64,000 nucleotides of DNA from Oscillatoriaceae cyanobacterium Prado104 (GTDB lineage Bacteria; Cyanobacteriota; Cyanobacteriia; Cyanobacteriales; Microcoleaceae): positions 62,001 to 126,000 of the forward strand of contig JALOON010000018.1 of assembly GCA_025454405.1 (NCBI GenBank), written 5' to 3'. Below, in pieces: positions 29,567-38,689 of this stretch (position 1 is its first letter; every line of letters starts with the position of its first letter). The notes beneath the pieces are model-generated. The model was not told the DNA's origin. It saw nothing but the letters and a program-made list of their open reading frames with translations, and searched no databases. A program made the translations under genes and the position numbers.

Positions 29567-29968
29567 ATGCCGCCACGACAACAATCAGGCAAGAAATCTG
29601 GTGCAAAAAAGCAGAAACGTAACGTACCGAATGGGGTAGGCTACATCCAGTCTACCTTTAACAACACGATCGTCACTATTACCGACCTTAACGGCGAAGT
29701 AATTTCCTGGGCGTCAGCGGGTTCGAGCGGTTTTAAAGGAGCGAAAAAGGGAACTCCCTTCGCAGCTCAAACCGCAGCCGAAAGTGCTGCCCGCCGGGCT
29801 AACGACCAAGGAATGCGCCAAATCGAAGTTATGGTTAGCGGACCGGGCGCGGGTCGAGAAACTGCGATCCGCGCGCTGCAAGGGGCTGGATTGGAAATCA
29901 CTCTGATTAGAGATGTCACCCCCATTCCTCACAACGGCTGTCGCCCTCCCAAGCGGCGTAGAGTCTAG
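29567..29968 (+). CDS. rpsK: 30S ribosomal protein S11
   Basis: 133 residues, ATG start. S11 lines the platform near the E site. [46 protein letters not shown] (from ~residue 23) and the C-terminal [18 protein letters not shown] are diagnostic. Confidence 0.97.
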   Translation: MPPRQQSGKKSGAKKQKRNVPNGVGYIQSTFNNTIVTITDLNGEVISWASAGSSGFKGAKKGTPFAAQTAAESAARRANDQGMRQIEVMVSGPGAGRETAIRALQGAGLEITLIRDVTPIPHNGCRPPKRRRV

Positions 29969-29969
29969 A

Positions 29970-30122
29970 ACGATTTGAGATTTTAGATTTTAGATTTTGG
30001 ATAGCGGTCAGCAGATTGGAACCAAAAAACTACTGGTTTCAAATGTTCCCCCACGCATCCAAAATCCAAAATCCATTCAGGAGTATGCTCTGCAATCTAA
30101 AATCCAAAATCCAAAATCTAAA
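29970..30122. repeat. Opposed heptamer arrays between rpsK and rpoA
   Basis: GATTTTA/GATTTTG units at 29974-30001 face CCAAAAT/CTAAAAT units at 30057-30075 and 30090-30121. This is the same arrangement and sequence family as the rplW-rplB spacer and could form a long imperfect stem. Confidence 0.8.
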
Positions 30123-30145
30123 GTGGAAAAGAGGGAGGTCACTCC

Positions 30146-31084
30146 GTGGCGCAGTTTCAAATTGAATGTATAGAATCTAACACTGACAAAGACCGGAGTC
30201 AGTACGGAAAATTTGTCCTGGAACCGCTCGATCGCGGTCAGGGAACGACTGTGGGGAATGCGCTGAGGCGAGTTCTGCTGTCAAATTTGGAAGGAACGGC
30301 GGTAACTTCTGTTCGCATCGCCGGTGTCAATCACGAGTTTGCCACGATCGAAGGAGTGCGGGAGGATGTTATCGAAATCCTGCTGAACATGAAAGAGGTC
30401 GTTCTCAAAAGCCATTCCTCGCAGCCGCAAATCGGCAGGTTGCGCATCGAAGGGCCGGCAACTGTGACGGCCGATAGATTCGATTTGCCCTCTGAGGTAG
30501 AAGTGGTCGATCGATCTCAGTATATTGCTACTCTCTCGCCTGGGTCAGTTCTGGAGATGGAATTCAGAATTGAAAAAGGGGTAGGATACCGAGCCGTAGA
30601 TCGATCGCGCGATGAGGGCTCAGCTTTAGATTTTCTCCAAATTGACGCTATTTTTATGCCCATACGCAAAGTCAACTACACCGTTGAAGACGCTCGGGTA
30701 GGCGGCTCGATGGAGAAAGACCGACTGATTATGGAAATTTGGACGGATGGCAGCTTGACGCCCCAAGAATCCCTAACTCAAGCAGCTCACATCTTGGTAG
30801 ATTTGTTTGCTCCTCTGAAAGACATCTCGGACAGCGTGACACCTCTGGATGCAGGTCAGACAGATCCCACCAGCCAGATTCCTATAGAAGAATTGCAGTT
30901 GTCAGTTCGGGCTTACAACTGTCTCAAGCGGGCGCAGATCAACTCAGTAGCAGACTTATTGGATTATACCCAAGAAGATTTGCTCGAGATCAAAAACTTC
31001 GGGCAGAAGTCCGCTGAAGAAGTGATTGAAGCTTTGCAAAAGCGCTTGGGCATTACCTTGCCCCAGGAAAAAGCGAAAAGTTAA
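30146..31084 (+). CDS. rpoA: DNA-directed RNA polymerase subunit alpha
   Basis: 312 residues, GTG start preceded by GGGAGG at 30131-30136. The N-terminal domain (to ~230) dimerises and starts core assembly: GKFVLEPLDRGQGTTVGNALRRVLLSNLEGTAVTSVRI. An acidic linker follows, then the C-terminal domain with the UP-element/activator-binding helices (ELQLSVRAYNCLKRAQINSVADLLDYTQEDLLEIKNFGQKSAEEVIEAL). Confidence 0.97.
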   Translation: MAQFQIECIESNTDKDRSQYGKFVLEPLDRGQGTTVGNALRRVLLSNLEGTAVTSVRIAGVNHEFATIEGVREDVIEILLNMKEVVLKSHSSQPQIGRLRIEGPATVTADRFDLPSEVEVVDRSQYIATLSPGSVLEMEFRIEKGVGYRAVDRSRDEGSALDFLQIDAIFMPIRKVNYTVEDARVGGSMEKDRLIMEIWTDGSLTPQESLTQAAHILVDLFAPLKDISDSVTPLDAGQTDPTSQIPIEELQLSVRAYNCLKRAQINSVADLLDYTQEDLLEIKNFGQKSAEEVIEALQKRLGITLPQEKAKS

Positions 31085-31314
31085 TCTAACGGCAATTGGT
31101 GATGGGCTATCGGTAGCGAATTCAAAATCGTTTGTTGCCAATGCCCAATTGCCAGTTACCAATTACCACATAGAGCCCGCATCCGGGCAGACAGTCGGCG
31201 GAAAGTTTGGAGAACTGGGCGCAGTGCCTAGCCCAGGGTTGCATCGAGATCCCCTAAAAACTCCACTGTCAACTGTCAACTATCAACTATCAACTGTTTA
31301 CCTACCAAAAAACC

Positions 31315-31665
31315 ATGCGTCACCGCTGTCGCGTTCCCCAATTAAGCAAACCGGCTGACCAGCGCCGCGCCCTGCTGCGCTCGCTGACAACCGAATTGAT
31401 CCGCCACGGTAAAATCACGACCACTCTAGCTCGCGCTAAAGCGCTGCGATCGGAGGCGGACAGAATGATTACTCTGGCAAAAGATGGCTCTTTGGCAGCC
31501 CGCCGCCAAGCTATGGGCTATATCTACGACAAACAGTTAGTACACGCTTTGTTTGAAGGTGCAAAAGAAAGGTACGGCAGCCGCAACGGCGGCTACACCC
31601 GCATCGTGCGCACCGTCCCCCGCCAAGGAGATAACTCCGAAATGGCGATCGTCGAACTGGTTTAA
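31315..31665 (+). CDS. rplQ: 50S ribosomal protein L17
   Basis: 116 residues, ATG start. L17 sits near the tunnel exit. [45 protein letters not shown] and [27 protein letters not shown] are typical. The 230-bp spacer before it contains ACCAATT and TATCAAC heptamers. Confidence 0.97.
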   Translation: MRHRCRVPQLSKPADQRRALLRSLTTELIRHGKITTTLARAKALRSEADRMITLAKDGSLAARRQAMGYIYDKQLVHALFEGAKERYGSRNGGYTRIVRTVPRQGDNSEMAIVELV

Positions 31666-31694
31666 TTGAAGTTTGGGTTGGAGATTTTCGATTT

Positions 31695-32537
31695 ATGACT
31701 GACAATCCGAAATCCGAAATCGAAAATCCCAAATCGATACAGCGCGTTGCTCTGGTGATTCAGTACACCGGCACTGACTTTCACGGTTGGCAGCGACAGC
31801 CGAACCAGCGTACAGTACAAGAAGAGATTGAAACAGCAATCTCGCTCGTCCTGAAACGCCCGGTAACGCTGCACGCAGCCGGAAGAACAGATGCCGGAGT
31901 TCACGCCGCCGCTCAAGTAGCGCATTTCGACGCTGACGGTCCGATCCCGGCTCACCGCTGGGCAGATGTTCTCAACTCCCGACTGGCAAAAGATATTTTA
32001 ATTCGAGCTTCGGCAAAGGTGGCACCTACCTGGCACGCTCGGTTCTCTGCCAGTTGGCGGCGCTATCGCTACACCCTTTACACTGACCCGATCCCCAATC
32101 TATTCGTGCGTCCTTTTGCTTGGCACTGCTATCACGCGCCCGTAGATGAATCAAAAATTCAAGCAGCTTTGACACCGCTAATCGGGCGGCATCACTTGGC
32201 TGCTTTTCACCGCGCGGGATCGGCGCGCCCCCATTCCTGGGTGGACGTGCAAGCCGCAGAGTGCCAGCGTTCCGGGCCTTTGGTTTATATCGAGGTTCAA
32301 GCCAGCGGGTTTCTGTACGGGATGATGCGGCTGCTGGTGGGGTTGCTGGTGCAGGTGGGTCGCGGGGAAAGGGCGATCGACAGTTTCACAGATATCTGGG
32401 TTAACGAACGCCGAGATGTGGTAAAATATGCAGCCCCCGCTTGCGGTTTGTGCCTGCTGCGGGTTGGCTATCAAGATTTTCCGTTTCCCCGAGATGTCTG
32501 GTACGACACTCAGCCAAAATTAGTCATTAGTCATTAG
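31695..32537 (+). CDS. truA: tRNA pseudouridine(38-40) synthase
   Basis: 280 residues. TruA isomerises U38-U40 in the tRNA anticodon arm. The catalytic aspartate is D66 in AAGRTDAGVHA, and the substrate segment YTGTDFHGWQRQP and FLYGMMRLLVGLLVQVGRG are conserved. The first ~15 residues (TDNPKSEIENPKSI) are encoded by AATCCGA-type heptamers, and the last residues (PKLVISH) by AGTCATT heptamers. So both ends of the coding region have grown into, or been invaded by, the spacer repeats. The conserved domain starts at about residue 16. Confidence 0.95.
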   Translation: MTDNPKSEIENPKSIQRVALVIQYTGTDFHGWQRQPNQRTVQEEIETAISLVLKRPVTLHAAGRTDAGVHAAAQVAHFDADGPIPAHRWADVLNSRLAKDILIRASAKVAPTWHARFSASWRRYRYTLYTDPIPNLFVRPFAWHCYHAPVDESKIQAALTPLIGRHHLAAFHRAGSARPHSWVDVQAAECQRSGPLVYIEVQASGFLYGMMRLLVGLLVQVGRGERAIDSFTDIWVNERRDVVKYAAPACGLCLLRVGYQDFPFPRDVWYDTQPKLVISH

Positions 32538-32579
32538 TTATTGAACAACTTAATGACTAAGAGATAACAACTAATAACA

Positions 32580-33035
32580 ATGAACAAATCATACGTTCCT
32601 ACTCAAGATTCGATCGACCGCAAATGGTACGTGGTCGATGCAGCCGACCAACGGCTGGGCCGTCTGGCAACGGAAATTGCCATGTGCCTCCGGGGAAAAA
32701 ATAAGCCGACTTACACTCCCCACCTCGATACCGGTGACTTCGTAATTGTCATCAATGCGGAAAAAGTTGCCGTTACTGGCAAAAAACGCAGTCAGAAAAT
32801 CTACCGCCGCCATTCAGGCAGACCGGGCGGTATGAAAACAGAAACTTTTGCTAAATTGCAAGCGCGTTTGCCAGAAAGAATTGTTGAAGAGGCAGTGCGC
32901 GGCATGCTGCCCCACAATTCCTTGGGCAGACAACTGTTTACCAAGCTGAAGGTGTATGCTGGCCCCGACCACCCGCACCAAGCTCAAAAACCCGAACAGT
33001 TAATTGTCAACACGATTCCGGGAGGAAATAAATAA
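32580..33035 (+). CDS. rplM: 50S ribosomal protein L13
   Basis: 151 residues, ATG start. L13 is an early 50S assembly protein. [49 protein letters not shown] is typical. Its TAA overlaps the rpsI ATG (TAATG), so the two are translationally coupled. Confidence 0.97.
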   Translation: MNKSYVPTQDSIDRKWYVVDAADQRLGRLATEIAMCLRGKNKPTYTPHLDTGDFVIVINAEKVAVTGKKRSQKIYRRHSGRPGGMKTETFAKLQARLPERIVEEAVRGMLPHNSLGRQLFTKLKVYAGPDHPHQAQKPEQLIVNTIPGGNK

Positions 33036-33448
33036 TGCAAGCAACAGATACGTCCGGCCGCGCCGTGTACTGGGGTACGGGTCGTCGCAAGTGTTCGGTG
33101 GCGCGGGTGCGCTTGGTTCCCGGTACTGGGGTACTGACGATTAACGGCAAAAACGGGGATTTGTACCTGCAATTCAACCCTGCTTATTTGTCGCTCGCTA
33201 AGGCTCCTTTGGAAACTTTGGGCCTGGAAAATGAGTACGATATTTTGGTGAAAGTTGAAGGTGGCGGGCTGACAGGTCAAGCGGATTCGATCCGTTTGGG
33301 TGTGGCTAGGGCGCTTTGCGAATTAGACCCAGATAACCGCAAACCTCTCAAGATTGAGGGTTATTTGACTCGCGACCCGCGGGCTAAAGAACGCAAAAAG
33401 TACGGTTTGCGCAAAGCTCGGAAGGCTCCTCAATACTCGAAACGGTAA
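33035..33448 (+). CDS. rpsI: 30S ribosomal protein S9
   Basis: 137 residues, ATG overlapping the rplM stop by one base. S9's C-terminal tail reaches the P-site t[24 protein letters not shown] and the tail [13 protein letters not shown] are diagnostic. Confidence 0.97.
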   Translation: MQATDTSGRAVYWGTGRRKCSVARVRLVPGTGVLTINGKNGDLYLQFNPAYLSLAKAPLETLGLENEYDILVKVEGGGLTGQADSIRLGVARALCELDPDNRKPLKIEGYLTRDPRAKERKKYGLRKARKAPQYSKR

Positions 33449-33755
33449 GACGAAGGAAGAAGGAAGAGGGAAGAAGGAAGAAGGAAGAAGAAAGAGGGAA
33501 GAAGGAAGAGGGAAGAAGGAAAAAATTTTCAGATTCCATCCCCTTTTTTCAAGATATATTTCTGATACTAAACCTGGATTTGTTATCCGATTTTCAAACT
33601 CAGTTGCTAATTTCTCCCCCTCTCCCCCTCTCCCCCCTGCATCAATCAAGGGGCTTTCAAAACAAATGGGGCAAGATAGTGGCTGTTTTTGGCGCGCAAG
33701 TCCTGGAACAGCTAAAATGGTTGTAGCGTCGTGAAAAATTAGGGAGTTAAAAACA
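33449..33755. repeat. GGAAGAA/GGAAGAG array spacer before rpmE
   Basis: About ten units of a purine heptamer (33453-33525) are followed ~90 bp later by a CCCCCTCTCCCCCTCTCCCC pyrimidine tract (33615-33638) that could pair with them. No gene is seen in the 307 bp. Confidence 0.75.
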
Positions 33756-34064
33756 ATGGCAAAGGCTGGGATTCATCCTGAGTGGTATCCAGAAGCTAAG
33801 GTTTACTGCAACGGCGAACTGGTGATGACTGTGGGTTCGACTAAGCCTCAACTGCAGGTTGATGTTTGGTCGGGCAATCATCCTTTTTATACTGGCACTC
33901 AGAAGATTATTGATACTGAAGGTCGCGTGGAACGCTTTATGCGGAAGTACGGCATGACTGAGGTAGAAATGCCGAAGGCAGATGCTACTAATGCAGGACC
34001 GATCAAAATGGAGGCTCCTAAAGCTGACGCTAAAGCTGCTGGTAAAGGCAAAAAGAAAAAGTAG
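33756..34064 (+). CDS. rpmE: 50S ribosomal protein L31 (zinc-free form)
   Basis: 102 residues, ATG start with AGGGAG at 33739-33744. L31 bridges the subunits via L5/S13. Core IHPEWYPEAKVYCNGELVMTVGST and DVWSGNHPFYTGTQKIIDTEGRVERFMRKYG. Only one of the four zinc cysteines remains (C18; the C-x-x-C pair is W-SG-N), so it is a C- form. A Lys/Ala-rich tail of ~30 residues extends past the usual end. Confidence 0.95.
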   Translation: MAKAGIHPEWYPEAKVYCNGELVMTVGSTKPQLQVDVWSGNHPFYTGTQKIIDTEGRVERFMRKYGMTEVEMPKADATNAGPIKMEAPKADAKAAGKGKKKK

Positions 34065-34227
34065 CCGGATTGTCATTTGTCCGCAGTTTGTTGGGAGTAG
34101 TTTCCTCGCGAAAGTTTCTACCGACAACTTACACCCTCGGATTTGAGATTTTAGGTTGAAGATTTCCAAGTTGGTAATTGAGTTCGATCGACCTTATTCC
34201 AAGAAAAATTGCACTCTAACTGCTCTT

Positions 34228-34271
34228 CAAATCTAAAATCTAAAATCTAAAATCTAAAATCTAAAATCTAG
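34228..34271. repeat. AATCTAA heptamer array before prfA
   Basis: Six near-perfect AATCTAA units end 16 bp before the prfA start. The complementary GATTTGAGATTTTAG lies at 34139-34153, so an opposed pair is again present. Confidence 0.8.
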
Positions 34272-34287
34272 TTGAGGACAACTGACA

Positions 34288-35382
34288 ATGGCTGAATCTT
34301 ATTTGCTGGATAAATTGAAGTCGGTCGAGCAAACTTTTAATGAGTTGACTCGGCGCATGGCCGATCCGGATGTTGCTAGAGACAATCAAGAGTTTCAACG
34401 GGTGGCGAAAGCTCGATCGTCCTTGGAAGAAGTGGTCGATACTTTCAATCTGTACAAAAGCACTCAGGACGATTTGGCGGGTGCTAAACAAGTGTTGAAA
34501 GAGGCTGCGGGCGATCGAGAATTGCAAGAAATGGCTGCCTTGGAAGTTACAGAACTTGAATCTAAACTGGAGAATTTGGAAAGCCGTTTGAAGGTTTTAT
34601 TGCTGCCTCGCGATCCGAATGACGACAAGAATATTATGTTAGAAATTCGGGCGGGTACTGGCGGAGATGAAGCTAGTATTTGGGCGGGAGATTTGCTGCG
34701 ACTTTATACCCGTTACGCTCAAACTCAAGGCTGGCAAGTGAAGTTGGTGAGCGAGTCCCTGGCGGAAATGGGCGGCTTTAAAGAGGTAATTCTGGAAGTT
34801 ACGGGCGACAGCGTGTACAGCAAGCTGAAGTTTGAGGCTGGCGTACACCGGGTGCAGCGGGTGCCGGTGACTGAGGCTGGCGGCCGGGTGCATACTTCGA
34901 CGGCGACGGTGGCCGTGATGCCAGAAGTCGATGATGTGGAAATTCACATCGATCCGAAGGATATTGAGATGAGTACGGCTCGATCTGGCGGTGCTGGCGG
35001 TCAAAACGTAAACAAGGTGGAAACTGCTGCGGATTTGTTTCACAAGCCGACTGGGATTCGGATTTTCTGTACTGAGGAGCGCAGTCAGTTGCAAAATAAG
35101 GAGCGGGCGATGCAAATTTTGCGGGCTAAGCTCTATGAAATGAAGTTGCGGGAACAGCAGGATGAGGTGAAGTCGCGGCGTTTGGCTCAGGTTGGTACTG
35201 GCTCGCGATCGGAGAAAATCCGCACTTACAACTATAAGGATAATCGGGCTACCGACCACCGTTTGGGGGAGAATTTCTCGCTCAATACTGTTTTGGAAGG
35301 GGATATTGAGGCGATTATTCAGACTTGCATTTCTCAGGATCAGCAGGAACGTTTGGCCGAGTTGGCGGCTTCTACTGCTTGA
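34288..35382 (+). CDS. prfA: Peptide chain release factor 1
   Basis: 364 residues, ATG start. RF1 recognises UAA and UAG and triggers peptidyl-tRNA hydrolysis. The catalytic GGQ is at residues 237-239 (within [15 protein letters not shown]). [23 protein letters not shown] and the codon-recognition region around [21 protein letters not shown] are present. It ends the translation block, followed by a hairpin terminator. Confidence 0.97.
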   Translation: MAESYLLDKLKSVEQTFNELTRRMADPDVARDNQEFQRVAKARSSLEEVVDTFNLYKSTQDDLAGAKQVLKEAAGDRELQEMAALEVTELESKLENLESRLKVLLLPRDPNDDKNIMLEIRAGTGGDEASIWAGDLLRLYTRYAQTQGWQVKLVSESLAEMGGFKEVILEVTGDSVYSKLKFEAGVHRVQRVPVTEAGGRVHTSTATVAVMPEVDDVEIHIDPKDIEMSTARSGGAGGQNVNKVETAADLFHKPTGIRIFCTEERSQLQNKERAMQILRAKLYEMKLREQQDEVKSRRLAQVGTGSRSEKIRTYNYKDNRATDHRLGENFSLNTVLEGDIEAIIQTCISQDQQERLAELAASTA

Positions 35383-35400
35383 TAGACGCTGGATGGGGAA

Positions 35401-35811
35401 CTAGGCACATTTTGGGATGTGCCTTTGTTCTCTGATGACTTGGCGGATGCGATCGAGTAGGGCTTCCCAAATTGCGTCGGCGATCGCCACTGGATACTTG
35501 AAATGTTCGAGGTCGTACTGTACGATGATTTCTAGAGGCGCTAGGCTTTGCTGGTTTCTACAACTGGCTATGGCTGCGATCGCCTCTTGCTCCCACCGGG
35601 AAAACAGTCTGTAGCTGAAAAAAGAACTGCATTTGTGGCCTTTCTCGTTCAAGTACACGACTATTACCTGATGTTGTTTGGGGTAAACTTTGACTATCCG
35701 GTTGACGGGCATTTTCAGAGCTTCGGCTGCTTCCATTTTGGAGATTTGCCAGCGCTGAGGTTTTAGCCAACCGGAGGCTGTAAGGCTTTGATGTGTGCGT
35801 CTCTTGGTCAT
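35401..35811 (-). CDS. Hypothetical protein
   Basis: 136 residues from ATG 35811 (MTKRRTHQSLTASGWLKPQRWQISKMEAAEALKM), chosen because GGGAGAA stands 6-12 bases upstream; a TTG at 35895 would add 28 residues. It is basic at the start, with a possible small beta-barrel (VNRIVKVYPKQHQVIVVYLNEKG) and a helical C-terminus (AIADAIWEALLDRIRQVIREQRH). I do not recognise a family. It is convergent with prfA and divergent from the HTH genes. Confidence 0.6.
   Translation of the reverse strand: MTKRRTHQSLTASGWLKPQRWQISKMEAAEALKMPVNRIVKVYPKQHQVIVVYLNEKGHKCSSFFSYRLFSRWEQEAIAAIASCRNQQSLAPLEIIVQYDLEHFKYPVAIADAIWEALLDRIRQVIREQRHIPKCA
35403..35429 (+). terminator. Intrinsic terminator after prfA
   Basis: AGGCACAT (35403-35410) pairs with ATGTGCCT (35417-35424) around a 6-base loop and is followed by TTGTTC. 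The left arm overlaps the stop codon of the convergent minus-strand gene. Confidence 0.65.
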
Positions 35812-35949
35812 TGGTATTTCTCCCAAACCTGCTTTAAATGAGACAAAAACTTTAAATCTATTTAATAGACTATCTGCTAAAAGTTCTGCTGTCAAGCAAG
35901 ACAGACAAATTTGTTGGTACGCAAGTAAACTAGGAATTGTGGTTATCTG

Positions 35950-36315
35950 GTGACTGATACCGTGGACGCAGAAGCTAGGAAAAAACTGGGCGAAGTTGTT
36001 AAATTAGCGCGTGGCTCGATGAGTTTGAGCGCTTTTGGTCGAATGTTGGGAGTGTCAGCAGCTTCTGTCTTGTATTGGGAAAAAGGGCAGGTACTTCCAG
36101 ATACGAAAAATTTGGCTCAGATTGCGACAAGAGCAGGCTTTACGATGGAAGAGTTAATGGCTCATCTCGAAGGGAAGCCAGTGCAGGAGCCTATCAATAC
36201 CAACGAGCTGCTTAAAAAAATTCAGTGTATGCCGATTAGTGAGTTGGCAGTTATTGGTAGAGCAGTGATGGAGAGACTAGCTGCGGCTGCTGAGTCTTCT
36301 GGTAAGTACACATGA
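35950..36315 (+). CDS. XRE-type helix-turn-helix protein, copy 1
   Basis: 121 residues, GTG start. An N-terminal HTH of the phage-repressor type (MSLSAFGRMLGVSAASVLYWEKGQVLPDTKNLAQIATRAG, residues ~25-64) should bind DNA. A short C-terminal domain (LLKKIQCMPISELAVIGRAVMERLAAAAESSG) is probably for dimerisation. The next gene, 140 bp downstream, is a paralogue over the whole length and a third partial copy follows. The copies precede a type I restriction-modification locus, so control of that locus is one possibility. Confidence 0.8.
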   Translation: MTDTVDAEARKKLGEVVKLARGSMSLSAFGRMLGVSAASVLYWEKGQVLPDTKNLAQIATRAGFTMEELMAHLEGKPVQEPINTNELLKKIQCMPISELAVIGRAVMERLAAAAESSGKYT

Positions 36316-36454
36316 TGTAGAAATATTTAAGTTCTGATTAAAATTATAGTTGTTACCGATTGGTATACTTGTAATCATAACGGCGATAAGTTGTGTTGTC
36401 AATAACAAGTGGGAAATTCATAAATTGAGAAGTAAACTTGTTAAGTGTGGTTAA

Positions 36455-36823
36455 GTGGTCACTGCTGTTGTGGACGCAGAAGGTAAGAGAAAACTGATTG
36501 AGATTGTGAAGTTAGCGCGTGGCGACCTCAGCCAGCGAGCTTTTGGCAAGCTCTTGGGCGTGTCATCTACTGCGGTGCAGTTGTGGGAAAAGGGTCAAAG
36601 CATTCCAGATACAGAGAATTTGGCTCAGATTGCTGTGAGAGCAGGGTTTACACTTGAAGAGCTGCTCGCTCATCTGGAAGGCAAGCCCATGCGCGAACCC
36701 GTAGATACTAACGATCTGCTGAAGAAAATTCAATGTATGCCACTGAGCGACTTGGCAGTGGTAGTTCGAGCTGGTATGGAAAGGCTAGCTGCTGCTGCTG
36801 TAGCTTCTGGGAAGTGTGGTTGA
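36455..36823 (+). CDS. XRE-type helix-turn-helix protein, copy 2
   Basis: 122 residues, GTG start. Same layout as copy 1: HTH LSQRAFGKLLGVSSTAVQLWEKGQSIPDTENLAQIAVRAG and C-terminal LLKKIQCMPLSDLAVVVRAGMERLAAAAVASGK. The two proteins are closely similar throughout, so this is a tandem duplication followed by divergence. Confidence 0.8.
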   Translation: MVTAVVDAEGKRKLIEIVKLARGDLSQRAFGKLLGVSSTAVQLWEKGQSIPDTENLAQIAVRAGFTLEELLAHLEGKPMREPVDTNDLLKKIQCMPLSDLAVVVRAGMERLAAAAVASGKCG

Positions 36824-36869
36824 TGCAGGTAGATCTGTTTAATGGCAGGTACGATCGAGTACCTTTTAA

Positions 36870-37046
36870 GTTGCGAACATTCAAAACAGACAAAAACTTA
36901 GCGAAATCATCAAAACTGCGCGCGGAACCATGAGTCAGCGAGCGTTTGGCAAGCTTTTGGGGGTTTCGGCGACTGCCGTGCAATTGTGGGAAAGGGGCGA
37001 TACGGTTCCCGATACTGAAAACTTGGCTAAGATTGCAGCTATTTAA
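36870..37046 (+). pseudogene. XRE-type helix-turn-helix protein, copy 3, truncated
   Basis: The frame reads NIQNRQKLSEIIKTARGTMSQRAFGKLLGVSATAVQLWERGDTVPDTENLAKIAAI and ends at TAA 37044-37046. It matches copy 2 over the HTH but lacks any start codon at the N-terminus (a TAA at 36867 precedes it) and the whole C-terminal domain. Translation from the internal ATG 36930 would give half an HTH. It is a decaying third copy. Confidence 0.75.
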
Positions 37047-37273
37047 TTGTTGAGTGGGTACGATCGCTGGGGAGTTTTTCGATCGCGATGGCGTAGTAAT
37101 ATTACATAGGATCGTTTTAGCTGCTTTGATGAAATCGTTTATTTTTTGTTTGAGCCGCAAACATCCAAAATATTGATAGTGTTAAACTGCGAATTTGCAC
37201 GGCTTGAGGCTAAAAGATCGAACTTGCTTTAAGCTGGCTAATTCCCATAACCCAGTTACCGAGTAGCTTCTCC

Positions 37274-38593
37274 TTGCAACACGAAAAAATTACCCTCTCC
37301 CAACTCGAAAACTTCCTGTTCAAAGCTGCCGATATTTTGCGCGGCAAGATGGATGCATCGGAATTTAAAGAGTTTATCTTTGGAATGCTATTTCTCAAGC
37401 GATTGTCCGATGAGTTCGATCGCAAGCGAGTAGAGATTCGCACTAAAGACTTTCCCCATATTGATGATGACGCCATGCTAGCAGAATTGCTAGAAGACCC
37501 CACATCCTACGGCGAAACCTTTTTTGTGCCGCCCCGCGCCCGCTGGCATGAATCTTGGATTGATGAGAATGGCGATGGGGTTCCTCCCCTCAAACATCTC
37601 AAACAAGATATCGGCAATATGTTGAATAAAGCCCTAGCTGCGATCGAAGATAACAACGACGCGCTAGCTGGTGTTTTGAAAAATAATATAGACTTTAACG
37701 CAGTTAAAGGTAAAACTAAAATTCCCGATCGCAAGTGGAAAGATTTGATCGATCACTTCAATCAGCCAGAATTTGTTTTAGTAAACGATAATTTTGAATT
37801 TCCCGATTTGTTGGGTGCAGCTTATGAGTATTTGATTAAATATTTTGCCGATAGTGCTGGTAAAAAAGGAGGAGAATTTTACACTCCGGCGGAAGTGGTG
37901 CGGTTGTTAGTCCAACTGGTGAAACCCGAAGCCGGAAATACAATTTACGACCCGACAGTGGGGTCGGGAGGCTTCTTAATTCAGTCGCACCAGTATGTAG
38001 AAGAACAGGGGCAAGACCCGAATAATTTGGCGCTGTACGGGCAGGATTCTAACGGTACGGTTTGGTCGATTTGCAATATGAACTTGATTCTCCACAATAT
38101 TACTAAGTTTACTATTGAAAATGGCGATACGCTCGAAGACCCGCAAATTTTGAAGGACGGAGAAATTCGCAAATTCGATCGAGTGTTAGCCAATCCGCCC
38201 TTTTCCCAGAACTACAGCCGCGCCAATTTGCAGTTTGCCAACCGCTTCCGGGAATTCTGCCCGGAGACGGGGAAAAAAGCCGATTTGATGTTTGTCCAGC
38301 ACATGATTGCCAGTCTCCAACCCGATGGAATGATGGCGACAATTATGCCTCACGGGGTGCTATTTCGGGGAGGGAAAGAAAAGCTGATTCGCGAGATTTT
38401 AATTGAGGATGATGTCATTCAAGCGATTATCAGTTTGCCGCCGGGATTGTTTTACGGTACGGGGATTCCTGCCTGCGTTTTGGTGGTGAATAAGAACAAG
38501 CCGGATGAATTGCAAGATAAGATTTTATTTATCAATGCCGATCGCGAGTATGCTGAAGGTAAAGCACAGAATAAAGGGACAACTCTCGGATGA
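37274..38593 (+). CDS. hsdM: Type I restriction-modification methyltransferase subunit, C-terminally truncated
   Basis: 439 residues, TTG start before [47 protein letters not shown]. This is the N6-adenine methyltransferase of a type I system. SAM motif [11 protein letters not shown] at residues 226-235; catalytic NPPF at 307-310. After [17 protein letters not shown] the family sequence breaks off and the frame ends four codons later. Full-length relatives continue for roughly 80 residues or more (the EDIEKI...Y region). The missing part contacts HsdS, so assembly with HsdS is doubtful. The methyltransferase fold itself appears complete. Confidence 0.85.
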   Translation: MQHEKITLSQLENFLFKAADILRGKMDASEFKEFIFGMLFLKRLSDEFDRKRVEIRTKDFPHIDDDAMLAELLEDPTSYGETFFVPPRARWHESWIDENGDGVPPLKHLKQDIGNMLNKALAAIEDNNDALAGVLKNNIDFNAVKGKTKIPDRKWKDLIDHFNQPEFVLVNDNFEFPDLLGAAYEYLIKYFADSAGKKGGEFYTPAEVVRLLVQLVKPEAGNTIYDPTVGSGGFLIQSHQYVEEQGQDPNNLALYGQDSNGTVWSICNMNLILHNITKFTIENGDTLEDPQILKDGEIRKFDRVLANPPFSQNYSRANLQFANRFREFCPETGKKADLMFVQHMIASLQPDGMMATIMPHGVLFRGGKEKLIREILIEDDVIQAIISLPPGLFYGTGIPACVLVVNKNKPDELQDKILFINADREYAEGKAQNKGTTLG

Positions 38594-38689
38594 GGTTATT
38601 TTTATTGAGTGGGCAAATGATTATAGACAATTCTTAAAACTGATTGATTCTTTTAATTTAGTTTTTTAGTGAACTGACTACAAAAAAAT

